From the NCBI GenBank assembly GCA_036971615.1, contig JAYKKR010000008.1:1116001-1180000 (forward strand): a stretch of 64,000 bases of DNA. Direction: 5' to 3'. Position 1 is the stretch's first letter; every line of letters starts with the position of its first letter. Origin of the DNA: Amyloporia xantha. Lineage: Eukaryota; Basidiomycota; Agaricomycetes; Polyporales; Adustoporiaceae. The notes under the pieces are model-generated. The model saw only the letters and a list, made by a program, of their open reading frames with translations, made no database searches and was not told the DNA's origin. This document shows positions 25,683 to 36,281 of the stretch, in pieces. Position numbers and translations under genes: made by a program.

Positions 25683-25693
25683 GCACATCACTG
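25683..25693 (-). repeat. Right terminal inverted repeat of the hAT element
   Basis: GCACATCACTG on the plus strand, the inverse of the left end with one mismatch. Confidence 0.93.
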
Positions 25694-25701
25694 GTTCAAG
25701 A
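25694..25701. repeat. Target-site duplication GTTCAAGA, right copy
   Basis: Exact copy of 22284-22291. Confidence 0.95.
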
Positions 25702-25778
25702 TGCTAAGGACGAAAGCAGCGTCGCCGGCTCGTTTCTGACATCTATCATCATCTCACTTGGGGGATTCGGTCCTGATA

Positions 25779-27470
25779 TCAATCATGTCTGCCTGATCGT
25801 TTCAGCAGTGGTCCGAACATGCCCTCGTCCACCTGCAACAATTGAGCGTATTCCACCTACATGTGCAAGTGCGTCAGGCTTCGCAGATAACCGATGCACG
25901 AAATGAGCTTACATCTGCTACCGAGGGACAAGCATCCCGAAGGCGATCGCACACTTCTTCCAATCCCCGCCTCAGCGCTCTCCCATCTGCGATGACAGAT
26001 GACCACATCTTAGGACAGGATTTCTCCAAGGTGGACACTGAGACACGTACGATCGTCTTCGATACCCGCATTAGCGAGTGTGACCCAGCACCTAAGGACG
26101 CCATCTAGGATGGTATCCTTCCATTTATCCATTCTGGGCGCGCATGCTTCGATAACCACAGAGAGCGCACGAAGGGAGCCGAGCTGAAAGCGCTTAGCAG
26201 CACCATTCTCAGGAGCCGGCAGAAGAGTGAAGACTAGCTGCGGTACGATAGCCTGTGCCGATGTGCCAAAGGATGCCAAGGATGGACGAAAGGAAAAGAC
26301 CGACGATCAGTGTCTGGGTAATCTTCGGACGGCTGAATCGAGACAAGCGCACCTTGAGATATCGTACAGTCCCGATGCCTAATGCCTGAACGATGTCTGG
26401 CAGAGCGTCCACCGATGCTTCGATCGCATCGGACTCGCGCGTTGCATACACCCAGACGCTCCCGATGATACCATCCCCCAGTATACTACACAACTGGTCG
26501 AATCGTTTCTCGGAGCCTGCAGACGTGGTCATGAGGACTAGAGAGATCAGGGTAGGTATAGTATTCCTGATGAGGCTGGGCGTTTCTGGATTGTGAAGGT
26601 ATGTTAAACACGTTTTGAGCGACTGAGATAAACTGTCAGAGTGATCATCGGATGAGCGGAGGCGATCACGCACGGAGAACAGCAAGCCGTCGACCCCGGT
26701 ACGTCGGAGTAGATCCGCTGGAACGTTTCGCAGCATGTCCGACACGATTTGTATACCATGTAGCTTATAGGAAGCCTCGTAGTCGTCCAGTAAGATCATG
26801 ACCGGAGGGATTATAAGGTGCCAGAGTTTTTCATATGCAAGACTCTACCACAGGTCAATGTTAACGCACACGTTACATGTCGGAGCGACAGCCTGTACCA
26901 GCTTACATCGCTATGTCGCACACACCAATGTACCAAATTGGGTGCTCCGGGAAGAGACTTCCATGACTGTCCCTCGTAGTGATCTAACTGCGCCGTCGGC
27001 CCACCCGCCGTCCGAGGTAAAATACGACCCGTTGAGGCATTCAACGATGGGTGAGGGTTTGCTTGGAAGATAGGTTTAACATGACGACTAAGAATGTGCT
27101 CGAGGAGAGATGTTTCCGGAGCCGCATATGGCTGCAAAATTTCTAACGTTTATGTTAAGAAAGAATGAGCTCGCTGCGAGGTGTACCACTCACCTCGTGC
27201 GAGCGAGCTCGTACTTCCTGAGACCCATGGAGCCTCACTTTCGAGAGGTACCGTCGCTGAGATTATTTGCGCTTTCTCAGGTAAAGACAACGCGTCCCTC
27301 TCCTCTATTTGCGCGCGGAGGTCGGTGAGGATTGTGAAAACCTGTCTTTTCCATTCTTCGAGGCGAATGAACGTCTGAGGGTCTGATATCCCATCATATC
27401 GTGCAAATTCCGCAGGAACCTGTAACTTGTTTACGGTCGCTTCTATGGGCGAACGTTCTGTGTCCGACAT
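25779..27470 (-). CDS. TTI2: TELO2-interacting protein 2 homolog (TTT complex)
   Basis: Six exons: complement(25779..25856, 25913..25986, 26051..26252, 26353..26844, 26907..27142, 27194..27470), about 452 residues. Helical, HEAT-like text throughout: PPVMILLDDYEASYKLHG, LLRRTGVDGLLF, FDQLCSILGDGIIGSVW, IVQALGIGTVRYL, and LPAPENGAAKRFQLGSLRAL. These are the diagnostic blocks of the Tti2 family. Family role: with Tel2 and Tti1 it forms the TTT co-chaperone that matures PI3K-related kinases (TOR, ATM, ATR) via Hsp90. All junctions are GT-AG and in phase; the acceptor at 27143 (TTAG) was chosen because the nearer TTTTGCAG breaks frame. The last exon ends KRSGRHD. The hAT element sits 78 bp beyond the stop. 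Confidence 0.9.
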
Positions 27471-27620
27471 TATGTTGTGTGTCTCGGTGGGAACACATTG
27501 CGAGTGCAGAAGACAACGCGTGTAAACGCGTCACGTCCTGTCCCTACTGCCATACCGCGACGTCGATTCTAAAAACACAGCTCTGGATTGCATCAGAGGT
27601 TGCAACGTTCCTCTTGCACG
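27471..27620. promoter_or_regulatory. Bidirectional promoter of TTI2 and SWD1
   Basis: Only 150 bp separate the two divergent start codons. This short gap must contain both transcription starts or very short leaders. No TATA box is evident. Confidence 0.55.
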
Positions 27621-29486
27621 ATGAATGGAGCTTTGGCCCTCAGTGCGCTCCCTTAGCCTTTGGAGACCATCTTAGAGCTCATAGCTACTCATAGACCCCT
27701 TCAATATCACCTATCCAACTGCCGTACAAACCTCGCTCAACTCGGGAGCCCTCTTTTCCCAGTTCGACAACTCCGGAAGATTCGTCGCGGCGGGAAGGGG
27801 TGATGGATCAGCCGTTATATGGGATCTGGATACGAAGGCTCCTATTCGATGGCTCGAGGGACATGTGAAGGGGGTCACCAGCGTAGAGTGCGTGGACGCC
27901 AATCCCATGTTCTAGTGTGAGTGCTCAGTCTATGGCCAACAGCTGGTCACGGAACTCCCGCTATATACTGACTGCGTCGAAGGACTGGAATGTGATTGTA
28001 TGGGATCTGGCATCAGGCACGGAGCCCACCCGCCGGCAGGCTACCATCCGGTTTGATGCACCTGTGGTGTCTGCTTTGTTTCACCCGCGGAACAGGCCAG
28101 TTGCGTTGCTTATCGTCATCTATGTCGTCTGACATGGCTCTCTCACAGTAAGATTATTTTGGTCCTGTTAGGTACCGGTGAGGCATATCTTGTCGATCTC
28201 CGCAAAGAGCATAGAGGTCGGTACGAGCTATGTGAGGTCCAAGACGACGGTGACGAGGAGACCCAGATGAGTAGGGCAAGGTATATGCGGTATTCTTCGC
28301 CTCCATTCACAAAATCTGACATAAAGGACTGACTCCAGGTCTGGTATGACGGTCGCTCGTTTCGATACCACTGGTCGTAACGTTTTTGCTGGTACATCAT
28401 CCAGCTATATACTCGTTTTTAACACGCGCACAAAGTCGGTGAGTATAAGTACGGAGAGTTTACGACATTGTACCCTGACATCATGGTTACGAAGATGGTT
28501 GCCCGTCACAAAATTTCCGGAGCAGGTATAATCAAGGGTCTCGACTTTGCAAAGTCAGGACGGTAAGGGTTACTTATAATCTACCTTGTAAAGGGGAGCT
28601 GCTAAGTTTGCTATATGGCCAGACGTCTTGTGACCAACTCATCAGATCGTACTTTACGGCAGTTCAATTTGCCCCTCTATCCTTCGCAGGCGGCAGAAGG
28701 ACAGTTCCTCGATCAGGAACTTGAACCCACATATCGCTTCAACGACCCAATCAATAAGACGGCATGGCATAGTATGTCATATAGCCCGGATGGCGAATGG
28801 CTTGCAGGAGGTGAGTTTGACGTGCTATAGCGAACTACCAATTGTTCAAGAATAAAATGTTTCGATGCATGTTTCTGAACGCTCTATTCAGGAGCTGCCG
28901 ACAACGCTACACATAAAATATACATCTGGGATATTGCGAATGAGGGACAATTCGCTACAGCGTTGGATGGCGGTCGTGAACCTCTGATACACGTTCATGT
29001 ACGTCTATCTCTGTTCTCCGGAGTAACTTTGCTGACATCTGGACCTCCAGTGGCATCCAGCAAAACCTGCTATTGTCTCAACTACAAACCAAGGCAATGT
29101 CCTTGTCTGGCACTGTCCGACGCCGGAGCGATGGGGAGCGTTTGCTGGTGGGTTCGAAGAAGTCGACGAGAACGTGGAATACGAGGAACGCGAAGACGAG
29201 TTCGATATCGTATGTTTCGGTCACAGCTCTGTTCTTCCTGTGCTCCTATACTCATCATGAACCACGACAGGAAGATGAAAACGAGATGGCGCTACGGAAG
29301 ATGAAGGCAGAAGAGGAGGAAGTCGACATCGATGGGCTGGTGGAGGAACATGCTACGAATTCTACTGACCACCTTCGCGCTAGTGAAGATGACCCAGAAA
29401 TCGCTTGGGCGATGGAGGATCCCGATGATGATGTGCGTGGATGGAAGATGAAGGTTATGATCGAGGACGACGCTGAGTATATTTAG
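27621..29486 (+). CDS. SWD1: COMPASS complex subunit Swd1 / RbBP5 homolog (WD40)
   Basis: Ten exons: join(27621..27642, 27695..27887, 27943..28104, 28149..28280, 28339..28438, 28495..28562, 28623..28810, 28892..28998, 29051..29209, 29271..29486), about 448 residues. The end of exon 3 is uncertain: a GC donor at 28096 would shorten it by 9 nt and give FHPRNSKIILVLL, which fits the family slightly better. The WD40 propeller is visible as FVAAGRGDGSAVIWDLD, YILTASKDWNVIVWDL, VFAGTSSSYILVFN, LVTNSSDRTLRQFNL and HKIYIWDI. The C-terminal hinge is acidic (NVEYEEREDEFDI, AEEEEVDIDGLVEE), as in RbBP5. Family role: histone H3K4 methyltransferase scaffold in the nucleus. Start MNGALALNPF is set by the first intron. 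Confidence 0.9.
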
Positions 29487-29646
29487 CTCGCATGTTCATA
29501 TTTTGAGGTGAAAATACTATGTGTGAAGGCACGTAATGGTGCACCGATGTCAATGCGAGAACGAATATCATTCAATACAACAGCATTCGAAAAGCTGCGT
29601 GGGCTATGCTACTCATACAAATAGGACATATACAACAGGGCTACAT

Positions 29647-32134
29647 CTATCCACGTTGCTGGAATTGTTTCTGCATACCTTCGTGCATAGAAACGTCCAA
29701 AATGAATTCTACTATATCGTTCTCTGTCATAAGTTGAGGAATGGTAGATGGAGCTCGAAACTTCTGTTCACGCGTGCCCGTTCCGCCGCCGACACTGGAT
29801 AACATGGCGAGGATGCTCGCCGTAAGCGGCGATTCCTGGCCAAGCTTTCCATGAACGTTGACGCCACCGTCCCCGAATACTTCCTTAAGTCTTGCGGCGA
29901 CTTCTGGAGGCACAGAGGGTCGCCCTTCCTCCTGCGTGGCGTGCAGAAAGCCTTCGACGTCCATAACATCGAACGGGTGAGGGAATTTCTTCTGTTTCTG
30001 TTTATCAGAAGATGATGCTGGCTCCGGGGCGCCCTGCGAGCCGTTTGCCTCAGCGTCGTGCTCTTCAACACCATCATCCTTCTCGGGAGAGCTTGACTCC
30101 GTCGGCGTGCTAGTCTCCTGAGAAGTTCGCTCGTCACCGCCCTTCATGTCTCCTTCAGCAGGTTTCTTGAATGCCCTTTCCGGCCTAAACCGCAAGAATG
30201 CGTACTTGACGCCGGCAGGGCGGTGCAGTCCGTAGAAAAAAACTAATGCCCATCCCGGCTGATGACCACGGAAAACATCTGTACGGAGAACGGGGACAGC
30301 AACGACGCTGCGCTCCTTCCATTCTTGTCCAGGGGAGCGATTCGAAGTAAAGATACTCTGCGCTGCCATGCCGCCACTGAGATCATAGCAGATGGGTTCC
30401 GTCCTGACAACTTTCAGGAAGTCTGCAAAGGACTCTAGGATGCGAGTGGGAGTAAAAAGCGGCAAGGAGCAGCCACGGATAAGCGGGATCGTGGTTCCAT
30501 ACGACGCAGCGAAGGTGAATGAAATAGGGTACTCCGGGGGCTCGGTAACTTGCAGTAGGGCTGGATGCATCAGCGCATCAAGGCGGTAGAAGAGCTTTGG
30601 GTCCGATCGAAGGAGGGCAAAGAGATCTGCATCGGCGATGGACGTACATCCCATGAGAGTGAGACGCTGCAAGTCGGGAAGCACGGCAACAACGTCGCGA
30701 ACGTCATTCGCAGTGATGTGGACATTGTAGGAAAGATCCAGCGACCTGACGGTCTCTTTGGCTGCCACTATTTTCAGAATTTGTTCGGCAGACATGTCGA
30801 AAGCGGAGAGGTCTAGCGACAGTTTGTCCTCCAGCTCGGAGAACACTTTCAGAAGGAGAGCGATCGCATTGTCGGGGAACGGTGATTGGGTACGAAGGAA
30901 AGCCTGAACTTCGTCGGCCTTGCCCGGCAGCCAGACGACACTTTCCAGTTCGCTGGTATCGCCATCCGCAATGACATGGCTCAGAGCAGAATTCATCGAT
31001 AAGCTGGCAAGGGATGGAAGAATGCTCGTCGCATCTGCAGAGCCCGGAGACACTTCAACTGCTATAGGCCCAGATAGTTCCTGAGCTTTCTTCAGTTGTC
31101 GGCTATATTCATGAGGCCAAGCCTCCGCCAACATCTCCAAGGTGATCATCTCCACGCCGTCGAGTGCATGTATGGATGCCAGGACATCTTCCTCCAAGGC
31201 ACGCGCCCTTGGATCTTCCATTTCTTGCTCACTGGGTTTCTCGTAGTATCCTCGGAACATATTTCGTTGCCGAGAGAAGGCGACGGGACCGCAAGAAACA
31301 GTAGGCAGGGGCGTCTGGATCGGTGACATCAATGACGGAGATGCCGTCGTTGTTGTCTATTCAATAGATGAGTATAAAGGGAATATCAGAACTGCAAACA
31401 CACTGACCGCCATCCCAGCTTCCCATGTCGGCATGCAGAAGTGAGTGAGTGAAGGTGATGCCGCTCATGTACGTGTCTCGATCCGCCGAAACGCCAATGT
31501 TCCAGCTCGATCCTAGAAGGGACGCAGTAAATGGACACGGAGCCATTGGCATCTGGGGCTTCGTTCTATGTCTGCCATACTTTCCATGGATGCTTTGGAT
31601 TTCTGCGCGCACAATCTGCGCGTTGTCCTTCTGCTTGACAAGAGTAAGGAAGCGGTGCACGGCCTGCAGTGGCAGGCGGCCATAGCACCACTGATGGTGG
31701 AAAGCGGCTATGCAACGGTACTTCTTTTCGCCCTCTGCAGCGCCATGGGGCTGAACACGAGCGATGAGGAAAGCCTGGTGTCTCTGGCCCATGATATTGG
31801 GTTGTGCGATTTTTGACCTGTAGATTAGAGCAGCACTCACTTGGAAAGCGAAAAGGATAGACTCTGGTGAGGGGTACCAGCGTGGCTTTATAGCAAGGCG
31901 ACTCGAGCCGTTTGCCAAGGCGGCCTTGATCAAAAATGGAGAAAGAACATCTTGCTTTGTGCCCTCAAAAGAGAGCGGTTGTCATACGGATCCGCGGACA
32001 ATGATGAATTATACATATGTCCTTCTTTTATCGATATATTCGACGTTTGGCGTCGATTCTGGAAGCAGCACATAAGTACAATAGGAAGCGATTGGGATCT
32101 ACTCACTAATGCAAATATTGTAGTCCGGCGGCAT
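29647..32134 (-). CDS. Conserved protein of unknown function, 759 residues, leucine-rich centre
   Basis: Five exons: complement(29647..31231, 31290..31356, 31408..31963, 32015..32058, 32107..32134). The model begins MPPDYNICI, then KSTPNVEYIDKRRTY, then a large exon with RLAIKPRWYPSPESILFAFQ. The join across 31232-31289 (58 bp) restores DVTDPDAPAYCF to the main frame and is phase-correct. Features: a Cys-poor globular N-terminal third; a leucine-rich segment at roughly residues 400-450 (VRSLDLSYNVHITANDV, LQRLTLMGCTSIADADL) like AMN1/RNI-type repeats; then a mixed domain (WALVFFYGLHRPAG); then a disordered acidic stretch and a helical end. The repeats suggest a protein-binding role. I do not know a characterised relative, so the function is unassigned. 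Confidence 0.78.
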
Positions 32135-32544
32135 TACTGTGCCCGCCTTCTACCCAAAACACGCCTGTCAGCTGGTTACTCTCCTAGCAGTGAACCTTTC
32201 AGCGCGGCGGAGAACATGGAGGGCGTGATCTCATCGATATCTGTACGCTGCTCTCCTGAGACAGTGACACGATATAGCCAACTTTTATACCAACCTCTTA
32301 AATTGCCAGAACCACGTCGGTCAAGAAGAGGATTTTGAATTTACTATTGCATACAGATATCGACATAATAAAGAGGCCTATAGAGTACGTCTGCATATAT
32401 ATGGGCGGTGGTCCACCGAGTGCAGCAACGAGCATGGAAGTTTGTAGTAATACAAGTCCGAAATTACCTGCCAATGTACATGTGTAACCGCCCCCACCAT
32501 GCTCTATCATCAATCATCACATCTAGACACAAAAAGAAGGGGTA
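32135..32544. other. Intergenic gap between the 759-residue unknown and PHO80
   Basis: Holds the promoter of the minus-strand gene starting at 32134 and the 3' flank of the PHO80-type gene. TATA-like TATATATGG at about 32394-32402 lies some 260 bp upstream of the start. Traces of a minus-strand frame at about 32195-32300 are not supported by splice sites. Confidence 0.45.
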
Positions 32545-34043
32545 TCAACTCGGAGTCCTCATGATCATGAACTCCCTTCCTGGAGTCCCGCCAACCGGTC
32601 TGTCGTCCCCGTATTCCTCCCTGCTGATGTCCCCATCGTCGGTGTATATGGAATCTGCGTCTCCACTGGCAGCACTATGAAGGCTCATAGTTTCCGAGGA
32701 CGCTGAGGAGTGTGGAGGGCGAATTGTGGGTTCATCGTCCGTCGAACAGTCGACGTCTGTCTCTGTTCCGGCCTCACTATCTGATCTCGATGCAATCGAC
32801 ATCGACCTCCTGGAGTGGCTCTGTTGCGAGGTGCACGAGAGTAGAGAGACACTGTCTGAATCGTCCGATGTAAAACTATGGAATGTTGGTCGCACATGGC
32901 GCTGGCCAAAATACGCGTCGACGGCAGCGAAAAACTCCGCGGGTCCCACGGCCGGACTCGACGACGATGGAAGATACTGTGAGAGGTCGACGCCATCCGG
33001 GATCTTAGACTGTAGGTCGATCATCTTCGTATAATACTCCATCTCCTGGCAGGAAATCGTCAAGCCGAAGTTGTTCAAAAGCAGGAACTGCAGCTCCAAT
33101 TGGTTGAGCTCGGCTAGGGGTAAACCGCCAACCTGGGAACAAATTGATCGATTGTTACCAATTGTCCAAAATAGTCGAACAATGGATTGGGTCTCACCTT
33201 CGCGTATCGTGAGTTGGTATAAAAGACGTCGCTGAAGAATTTGCTGGCAACGGTCACACCCGCTATGATCAGGCGATGGATGTTATACATGTCGATGGGG
33301 AACGTCTTGCCACAGGCTTCCTTCGCCAACCTCGTCATGCGGTCGAAATATACCAGCAACGACACGAACACTTCATTGCTCGCCGGACAGTACTTGTGTA
33401 TCCTGCTTAGATATCCTTCCAGGGCTATCGTCGGCACGTTCCGTGCATGAAAAGCAAGGCATGAGGTCGTCGAGAGCGAATGGCGGGAAGCGCTTGTCAA
33501 GGTGCGCCATATAGGAGGATGAGGATCTCGGTGAGAATCTAACTGATGCGACTGGCTAGATGAAGGCATGTATGTTTCTGCAGGCGTGCTAGCATTCAGC
33601 TCTGCTATACGTTTCAGGGCGGTGGCCAGCATCCGCAACAAGGTCTCAGGCTCATAGGTATGAACGTCGAAGCCTGCCAGATCTGGCTGCGCAGGTCCAT
33701 TGTCCTCAGAGTCGGACGCAGGGGGTGTATGTGGATCCTCCTGTTCGACCTGCCGCTGAAAGACCGTCGACGAGACGGGTTGGCTCGGCGGTGTGATGTT
33801 CGAGTGGGCACGTTGTGCAGGACGAGCCTCAAGCGGTGCAGACCTGCTGGCAGATGATGCAGTCACGTTGATATAGGAGGAGGATGAAGAAGGAGTCGGA
33901 ATGATGATGGATGAATGCAGCTTCCGCTGTGAAGAACGTGCAGAACGTGAAGACGTGCTGGACGTCGAAGATTGTGGGCGGTGTGGGTGATCTACAGCAG
34001 TCACGGTGGTAGTATGCGGCATGGGATGGGCCAATGCGAGCAT
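32545..34043 (-). CDS. PHO80: PHO80-type cyclin, partner of the Pho85 kinase
   Basis: Two exons, complement(32545..33132, 33198..34043), with a 65-bp intron, give 477 residues. The cyclin box (about residues 195-315) has FHARNVPTIALEGYL, RIHKYCPASNEVFVSLLVYFDR, NIHRLIIAGVTVASKFFSD, FYTNSRYAKVGG and LELQFLLLNNF, the signature of Pho80/PREG cyclins. It is flanked by a Ser/Thr/Pro-rich head and a long acidic Ser-rich tail (SRRSMSIASRSDSE, DCSTDDEPT). Family role: binds Pho85, whose activity sets the phosphate-starvation response by phosphorylating a Pho4-like factor. The intron falls right after YAK in the box, and both sides match the family without a gap. Tails with many SP/TP sites suggest phospho-regulation (inference). 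Confidence 0.92.
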
Positions 34044-34654
34044 GATGTGGCAGACAATAAGCTCGGATGTGTATGGGTATGGACAAAAAAAAGAAAAGCC
34101 TTTGTGTTGGTGATGGGGGTCGAGTATGAGCTGATGTCTCGAAAACGTTGCAGGTGAAGCAAAAAGTCGGTGCCACCAGGCGCCCTATTAGAGCGCCTCA
34201 TGGGTTTGTCATGTCACACCGCGGGATGTCACATTCATCAACGTCACGCTTTCAATCTCATCGGCAGCAGTGCGGCTGTGATCGCGCTGCGGTCCGCACT
34301 GGTTGCACCGACTCGTCTCCCGACAATTATACACGCCCTCCTCATGATATCTTTCTCCTGCGTGCAAAAAGGCATCATCACATTGCTCTGTAGTTCGGGG
34401 TATCCGGAGTATAATGCTATCTAAGGTTACGCATCTTCCCCTGGCGTCAATACATGAATTACGGTCAACATACTGTGGGAAGCCTCTGGCCACAGTTCTT
34501 ATTATGACCGGTGCACTTCTACGATTAGCCGTTTCAGTCACTAAATCACCGATCATCTATGCGGACATTGGGGGCCACACCTCGTGAACCGGATATGATC
34601 AGCCTCGGTGGATTTCCATTTGTGTACTCTGCACATCACCGTGTTGTGTCACCT
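34044..34654. other. Upstream region of PHO80-type gene, no gene
   Basis: Contains the PHO80-type promoter and leader (minus strand) and the 3' flank of the unknown gene that ends at 34655. A purine-rich run AAAAAAAAGAAAAG at about 34085-34098 lies just upstream of the start codon. No gene is seen. Confidence 0.5.
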
Positions 34655-36281
34655 TTACGGCTCAGATTCGTGATGGACCTTGGGCCTTTTCGTTGGCCGG
34701 TCGTCTTCCGCTGCAGAACCCTCCGAGATTGCCGTCACAGACTCGGACATCGCAAATCCTGTGGTTCTAGGCCTCTTCGAAACATGACCAGCCGCGGAAG
34801 CATTTGTATCGGATAGCTCGGAAGTATTCATGTCGTCTTCCGAGTCTTTCGTCTTCCTCTGCGTCAGCTATTATGAAGGGTGAGTACGGTTCCTCGCCAT
34901 GTCAGTTCAACTGCATCCGCGGCAGTAACAAAAGACGCACCGCTCTTGGTCGTTTCCACAGACCTCGATTGAGATCACCCGGTCCAAGGCTGGCGTCCAA
35001 TCTCTCCTTGAATTCTGCTGTCTGCGACCAACGTGGAACAGTATAAGAGTTCCATTCCTTCTTCTTCCCCGCGCCCACGGCGGCCTTCAATTCAGGGCGT
35101 ATGAACCGCAGATGTGTCTTGCAAAGATTGTTTGTTCGGGCTGTCCGTCTTTGAGCGTCATGTTCGTCAAGAATGCTGGTGGCCACCTGCGTGTCCAGCA
35201 GCTCGTCGACCGTGCGCCAGTAGTTGGCAACTGCTTTCGCGTTATTCGTTCGGGGGTGACGCAGCTCGCGCTGGATCTCCACGTTTGTGCTGGCAGCCTG
35301 ACGCGTTGGAAAGTGGGCCCTATGAGCAAAGGAACGTGCATCGTGGTTCAGTGACGGCGTCGAGGGATTATGGATCTCCGATTTTGCGTGGCTGTTCTGA
35401 GCAAATGCAGATGTGAGCGCAGATGCAAGATCGGAATGGCCGTCCTCATTGCTCTTAGACGCAGTCTCGGAAGCGGCGGAACTCGCGGCGTTGTTATCTT
35501 GGTCTTCACCGCGAACGGATGGTCTTCTCGCGTGCTGATTTACTCTCCGGATGGGCGGCAATTCGATAATGACGCCATCGAAGACTTCCTTCTTCGCTTC
35601 TCCTGCAGGGTTTCGTGGAGCTTTTGACCACTCGTATTCCTGCGTCTGAGATCCTTCGTTCAACAAGTACCCCAAGGCTCGGGCCGGCGGCTGGCAGGAC
35701 GTCTGGTGATCGGTTACGCTGTGTAGAATGTGACGAGGATCCCGAGTGGGCATGATAAGATTGAGATCTCGAAGGCGCAGATGCTAAATCCCGGCTAGTT
35801 CTGCCACGAAAGGGTACGAGTCCGCTGCGTGAGGTTTTCCCTACCACATTCTTTGTGGTGGAAATTACGTCTTGCGGTTTCTCTTTCTCACTTTCCGAGT
35901 CCGATGTTTCGGTACCGAGCACCGTCCATGCTGGAATTTCTTGAATAACCCTGGAGCTGCCGGTCGCGCGGCCCTCGCTGGCAAAGACAAGTGGCTTTTG
36001 CAAGTCCCGTTCAGGTGTTACAGTTGTGAAGGTGTTTCTTCTTCGAATATGGCCACGAGCCATATTTTCGCCAATATGGAAAATGGTGTGGTCCATAGCT
36101 GCCCATTGGTCTGAATAGAGGAGTGGTAAGTTCACGACATCTATGCCTACCACTGTATGGCAGTAGGCCACTCACCTTGGTGAAAGGCCTCCAAGTTGGT
36201 GATACCATCTTTTGTTGAAGAAGATGCCAGTGGCCATAACATTAGCTGATTCATGTCAAATGAAACAGGGCCTCCAGTCAT
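34655..36281 (-). CDS. Unknown nuclear-type protein with conserved middle domain
   Basis: Model: complement(34655..34867, 34941..35639, 35701..36110, 36176..36281), about 475 residues. The conserved part is at about residues 285-375: KAVANYWRTVDELLDTQVATS, LDEHDAQRRTARTNNLCKTHLRF, then RWSQTAEFKERLDASLGPGDL. The rest is disordered and rich in Ser and charged residues; the last exon carries KRPRTTGF and RPTKRPKVHH, which resemble nuclear localisation signals. The 61-bp intron at 35640-35700 is one of two phase-correct choices to bridge the frame change; the other is a 40-bp intron. Exon 1 (MTGGPVSFDMNQLM) is AT-rich and lies in a different-looking block; if it is not used, translation would start at 36096 (MDHTIFHIGE). 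I know of no function. Confidence 0.62.

Larger units (their letters stand above)
22292..25693 (+). mobile_element. hAT-family DNA transposon, 3402 bp, complete ends, broken transposase
   Basis: The ends are CAGTGGTGTGC (22292-22302) and its inverted partner GCACATCACTG (25683-25693), matching at 10 of 11 positions and flanked by a perfect 8-bp duplication. Internal to each end is a cluster of GGGTCTGACC/GGTCAGACCC motifs. The body encodes a hAT transposase on the plus strand. The exact duplication and good ends suggest a fairly recent insertion. It landed 78 bp downstream of the TTI2 stop codon, so it may affect the 3' end of that transcript but not its protein. Confidence 0.95.

Noticed and set aside
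32195..32340. Minus-strand traces WYKSWLYRVTVSG and MFSAALKGSLLGE
   Set aside because: Protein-like in composition but bounded by stops with no phase-correct splice to either neighbour.
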